Origin: DASQDT01 sp036380435
GTDB lineage: Bacteria > Acidobacteriota > Blastocatellia > Pyrinomonadales > Pyrinomonadaceae
NCBI GenBank assembly: GCA_036380435.1
Contig: DASVES010000500.1
Location: 1 to 18,169 of the forward strand
Length of the DNA stretch: 18,169 nt
Direction: 5' to 3'
The notes beneath the pieces are model-generated. The model was not told the DNA's origin. It searched no databases and saw only the letters and a list, made by a program, of their open reading frames with translations. Positions 15,562 through 18,169 of this stretch are shown here, piece after piece. The position numbers and the translations under genes are program-made. Every line of letters starts with the position of its first letter. The stretch's first letter is position 1.

Positions 15562-16890
15562 CTACGCCCGGCGCGCCCAACGGATGATTTCGGGGATGGT
15601 GGCGCGCTTGCCGTACATGAGCATGCCCGTGCGATAGATACGCGCGGCCACCCAGACGAGGACGACGACCGTGGCGAGGCCGACGGCGAGCGAGAGCGCG
15701 ATCTGCCAGAAGGGCGGCGTCTCGGCGACGATGCGGACGATCATCGTGATGGGCGAGAAGAACGGGATCATCGAGACCCAGAAGGCGAAGTCGGAGCCGG
15801 GGCTGCGGATGACGGGGAAGGCGAGGTAGATGGCCGCCATCGGGAGCATCATGACGGCGTAGGCCAGTTGCGCTCCCTCCTTCTCCGAGGACACCATCGC
15901 GCCGACCACGGCGTACATGGTGGCGTAGATGTAGAAGCCGAGGAGGAAGAAGAGTAGCGCATAGAGGGCTAAGACTGGCGGGATGTTCGGCAGCGTGAAG
16001 TCCATCCCCCCGGCGGAGAAAGCCCCCACCCCGAAAACGGACACCCCGACGAACAGGAGCGCCCACAGGGCGTATTGCGTCAGGCCGAGGAGCGAGACGC
16101 CGACCAGTTTCCCGGCCATCAGCGTGAAGGCGTCAGTGGACGAGAAGAGCATCTCGGCGATGCGGGTCGTCTTCTCCTCCACCACGGCCGAGAGAATCGC
16201 CTGGCCATACATCATGGTCGCGATGAAGATGAACATGCCGACGGTGAGGGCCAGGAAGAGGCTGCTCTCCGTGCCCTCCTCACCCTCCTCGCCGGGCTTG
16301 TGCCGGCTCATCTCGACCTCGCGGTTGACGGATTGCACCACGCCGGGGTCGATCCCCGAGTCGCGCATCCGCTGCTCCTTGACGGCGCGACTCAGGCGGT
16401 CTTCGAGCCGCGCGATGGAGATCACGTCGCCGAGGCTGCGCGAGTAGAAGCGCGCGCGGCCCGTCTCCATGATGTCGCGCGGCAGGATGACGTAAGCGTC
16501 CAGAGTCTGTGACTTGATGCGCCCGTTGAGGTCGCGCCGCGCCTCTTCGAGCGAGCCGCCCGGGGGGAGGGCGACCTGCTCCACCACGTAGCTCGCCTCC
16601 ATGTCGCGCCCTGCGCGACGGGCGGCCGACTCCGGCCCGCGTCCCGCACCCGGCGTGGACTCCCCTTCGTCTTTGCGCGTGACCGATTCGCGCACCGACT
16701 CGTAGAGCCTCCCCGTTTCGTCCAGGATGGCGACGCGCGTCGCGCCGCCCGCCTTCATGCCGAAGAGCAGGGAGGGGACGACGGCGAAGACGAAGAGCAT
16801 CGCGGGGCCGAGGATCGTGGAGACGACGAACGTCTTGCTGCGGACGCCCTGCACGTACTCGCGCTTGATGATGGAGAGGAGTTTGCTCAT
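15562..16890 (-). CDS. ABC-2 type transporter permease (NatB-like)
   Basis: This is the membrane subunit of a two-component ABC exporter, 442 residues. One transmembrane helix lies at about 20-43, after KREYVQGVRSKTFVVSTILGPAM. A large extracytoplasmic region (about 50-208) follows, and then a cluster of about five or six helices from 210 to 420. The conserved cytoplasmic segment VVEEKTTRIAEMLFSSTDAFTLMAGKLVG (about 236-264) is the coupling helix region of NatB/YhaP-type permeases. This family is known for Na+ or drug export, but many members have unknown substrates, and the substrate here cannot be told. Its ATG overlaps the TGA of the ATPase gene by 4 bases, so the two are translationally coupled. 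A REP element sits immediately after its stop codon. Confidence 0.92.
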   Translation of the reverse strand: MSKLLSIIKREYVQGVRSKTFVVSTILGPAMLFVFAVVPSLLFGMKAGGATRVAILDETGRLYESVRESVTRKDEGESTPGAGRGPESAARRAGRDMEASYVVEQVALPPGGSLEEARRDLNGRIKSQTLDAYVILPRDIMETGRARFYSRSLGDVISIARLEDRLSRAVKEQRMRDSGIDPGVVQSVNREVEMSRHKPGEEGEEGTESSLFLALTVGMFIFIATMMYGQAILSAVVEEKTTRIAEMLFSSTDAFTLMAGKLVGVSLLGLTQYALWALLFVGVSVFGVGAFSAGGMDFTLPNIPPVLALYALLFFLLGFYIYATMYAVVGAMVSSEKEGAQLAYAVMMLPMAAIYLAFPVIRSPGSDFAFWVSMIPFFSPITMIVRIVAETPPFWQIALSLAVGLATVVVLVWVAARIYRTGMLMYGKRATIPEIIRWARRA

Positions 16891-17807
16891 GCGTTGTGCT
16901 CACCGACCTTCGTGATGAAGATGTCGCGCAGGGAAGGCTCGACGCGCTCGAAGCGGGAGACGCGCGCGCCGCGCTCGACGAGGCGGCGCAGAAGCTCCTG
17001 CGAGTCGGCGCCCTCGGCGAGCAGCACTTCCGAGTAGTCGCCGTAGGGCTTGACGCTCGCGACGAGCGCCGCGTCATCGAGCACCCCGTCGCCGCCCTCC
17101 ATTCTGAGCGCCACGGCGTTGCGCCCGAAACCCTCCCGCACCCCGCGCAGGCTCCCCTCCAGAACTTTGTGCGAGCGGTTGAGCAGGCAGATGTCGTCGC
17201 AGAGTTTTTCGGCCGCCTCCATCATGTGCGTCGAGAAGATGATCGTGCGCCCCGCCGCCTTCAGCTCCAGCACGATCTCCTCCATCAGCCCGGCGTTGAC
17301 GGGGTCGAGACCCGAAAACAACTCGTCGAGGATGAGCAGATCAGGGTCGTGCATGATGGTGGCGATGAACTGCACCTTCTGCTGCATCCCCTTCGACAGC
17401 TCATCGGTTTTCTTCTTGCGCCACTCGGAGAGCTTCATGCGTTCGAGCCAGCGGTCGGCCGCGCGGTCGGCCTCACTGCCCGCCATGCCCTTCAGCTCGC
17501 CGAAGAAGCGGAGCTGCTCGCCGACTTTCATTTTTTTGTAGAGGCCGCGCTCCTCGGGCAGGTAGCCGATGCGGTTCTGCATCTCGGGGCCGATGGGTCG
17601 CCCGAAGATTTCGACACGGCCGGAGTCGGGGGCCGTGATGCCGACGATCATGCGGATGGTGGTGGTCTTCCCCGCCCCGTTCGGCCCGATCAGACCGAAG
17701 ATTCTTCCGGGCCGGACGGCGATGCTCAGATCGTCAACGGCGACGAACTCATCGAAGCTTTTGGTGACGCGGTCGAGGAGGAGGGTGGGCTGGCTGGGGT
17801 CGCTCAC
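16887..17807 (-). CDS. ABC transporter ATP-binding protein (NatA-like)
   Basis: This is the cytoplasmic ATPase that drives the adjacent permease. Visible motifs are Walker A GPNGAGKTT, the Q-loop-position segment YLPEERGLY (Glu in place of Gln, usual in this subfamily), and the signature LSKGMQQKV. Walker B is LLILDELFSGLDP with catalytic Glu; the switch His is in STHMM. A C-terminal extension of about 90 residues (VALRMEGG to RDIFITKVGE) matches the NatA/DUF4162-type tail. The GTG at 17807 is preferred, giving MSDPSQPTLLLDRVTKSF and 306 residues. GGAGG lies 14 bases upstream of it, which is long. A TTG at 17837 is the alternative and adds ten residues with no ribosome binding site. It is first in a two-gene operon with the permease and is divergent from the VWFA-related gene. 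Confidence 0.93.
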   Translation of the reverse strand: MSDPSQPTLLLDRVTKSFDEFVAVDDLSIAVRPGRIFGLIGPNGAGKTTTIRMIVGITAPDSGRVEIFGRPIGPEMQNRIGYLPEERGLYKKMKVGEQLRFFGELKGMAGSEADRAADRWLERMKLSEWRKKKTDELSKGMQQKVQFIATIMHDPDLLILDELFSGLDPVNAGLMEEIVLELKAAGRTIIFSTHMMEAAEKLCDDICLLNRSHKVLEGSLRGVREGFGRNAVALRMEGGDGVLDDAALVASVKPYGDYSEVLLAEGADSQELLRRLVERGARVSRFERVEPSLRDIFITKVGEHNA

Positions 17808-17889
17808 TTGGTGGATTTTTACCTCCGGCGGGGGCAACCCGTTTGCGCCGCGGCGCGCATCTCACGGGCGAGGGTTAAAAACTCGTGGG

Positions 17890-17895
17890 ATTATA
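17890..17895 (-). promoter_or_regulatory. -10 element for the ABC exporter operon
   Basis: A perfect TATAAT on the minus strand, about 80 bases before the GTG start. The -35 region (AACTTT at a 16-base spacing) is poor. The promoter therefore either needs an activator or relies on the -10. Confidence 0.45.
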
Positions 17896-17942
17896 CGGGA
17901 GACGGGCGGCGAAAGTTTAGACGCCCCCAAAGGCCGCTCCGC

Positions 17943-17970
17943 TTTTCCGGGTCTGACGATGTGTTAAGAT
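17943..17970 (+). promoter_or_regulatory. Possible promoter of the VWFA-related gene
   Basis: TAAGAT (17965-17970) resembles a -10 hexamer, and TTTTCC (17943-17948) lies 16 bases before it. The start codon is about 50 bases downstream. The -35 match is weak. Confidence 0.25.
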
Positions 17971-18018
17971 GCACGGGCCGCAAGTCTCCCGCCCGGAAAC
18001 ACGAAGGGTTTCTCGGTT

Positions 18019-18169
18019 ATGCCGTCCGCTTCCTCTCAACTCAAACGCTCCCGCGCCTCGCTCTTCTTCACACTTCTGCTCCTCTGCACCCCCGCGCCCG
18101 CCCAGCAAACGCCGCAGACGCCCGCCCCCGCCCAGGAGCGGGACGAAGTTATCCGCATCAGCACCGAGA
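18019..18169 (+). CDS. N-terminus of a secreted protein, probably VWFA-related (cut by window edge)
   Basis: The first 50 codons are visible. The start is basic (SSQLKRSR), followed by a hydrophobic core (ASLFFTLLLLCTPAPA) and a likely signal peptidase site after APAQ at about residue 29. A Pro/Gln-rich stretch and DEVIRISTE follow. In acidobacterial VWFA-related proteins the mature part often opens with a V-R-I-S-T-E-L-V strand, so this family is the best guess, from only a few residues. GAAGGG about 10 bases before the ATG is an acceptable ribosome binding site. The von Willebrand domain and its metal site lie beyond the edge. Confidence 0.55.
   Translation, partial: MPSASSQLKRSRASLFFTLLLLCTPAPAQQTPQTPAPAQERDEVIRISTE

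Overview
The window is GC-rich, gene-dense bacterial chromosome and looks like Acidobacteriota, possibly the Blastocatellia side. This assignment is an inference. It rests on the start of a VWFA-related secreted protein at the right edge (an N-terminus typical of acidobacterial members), on large Ala/Pro/Glu-rich HEAT-repeat proteins, on a HrcA/CIRCE-controlled groESL operon, and on intergenic spaces filled by long palindromic repeats. No tRNA, rRNA, CRISPR array or prophage is visible.

Left part (1-8015, all minus strand): the 5' part of uvrB (cut by the left edge), a GH25-type muramidase, and two large adjacent paralogues of 1304 and 833 residues. Both paralogues have the same plan: signal peptide, AMIN-like beta domain outside, one transmembrane helix, a basic/disordered segment, then HEAT repeats in the cytoplasm. 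This pair is the least familiar system in the window. It looks like a trans-envelope scaffold that joins a cell-wall-facing domain to a cytoplasmic protein-binding surface.

Middle (8213-11655): an OmpR/PhoB-type response regulator without a kinase beside it (minus) is divergent from purC (plus). A small Fis-type helix-turn-helix protein and a histone-H1-like, Lys/Ala/Ser-rich protein follow. The last one carries an extra N-terminal domain and a strong internal ribosome binding site. The last two are probably DNA-binding, chromatin-type proteins.

Right part (11656-18169): groES-groEL (plus) with a sigma-70-type promoter overlapping a CIRCE operator, a terminator-like hairpin between the two genes and a textbook terminator at the end. 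On the minus strand follow a CYTH-domain protein, a REP-associated tyrosine transposase (RAYT) flanked by its REP palindromes, and a two-gene ABC exporter (permease and ATPase, 4-nt overlap). The exporter is divergent from the start of the VWFA-related protein.

A recurrent theme is intergenic palindromes of at least four sequence families: 604-712, 9213-9292, 14181-14252, and the REPs around 14828-15561. The first two are built from 7-bp units. One lies between two divergent promoters, so it cannot simply be a gene-end terminator.
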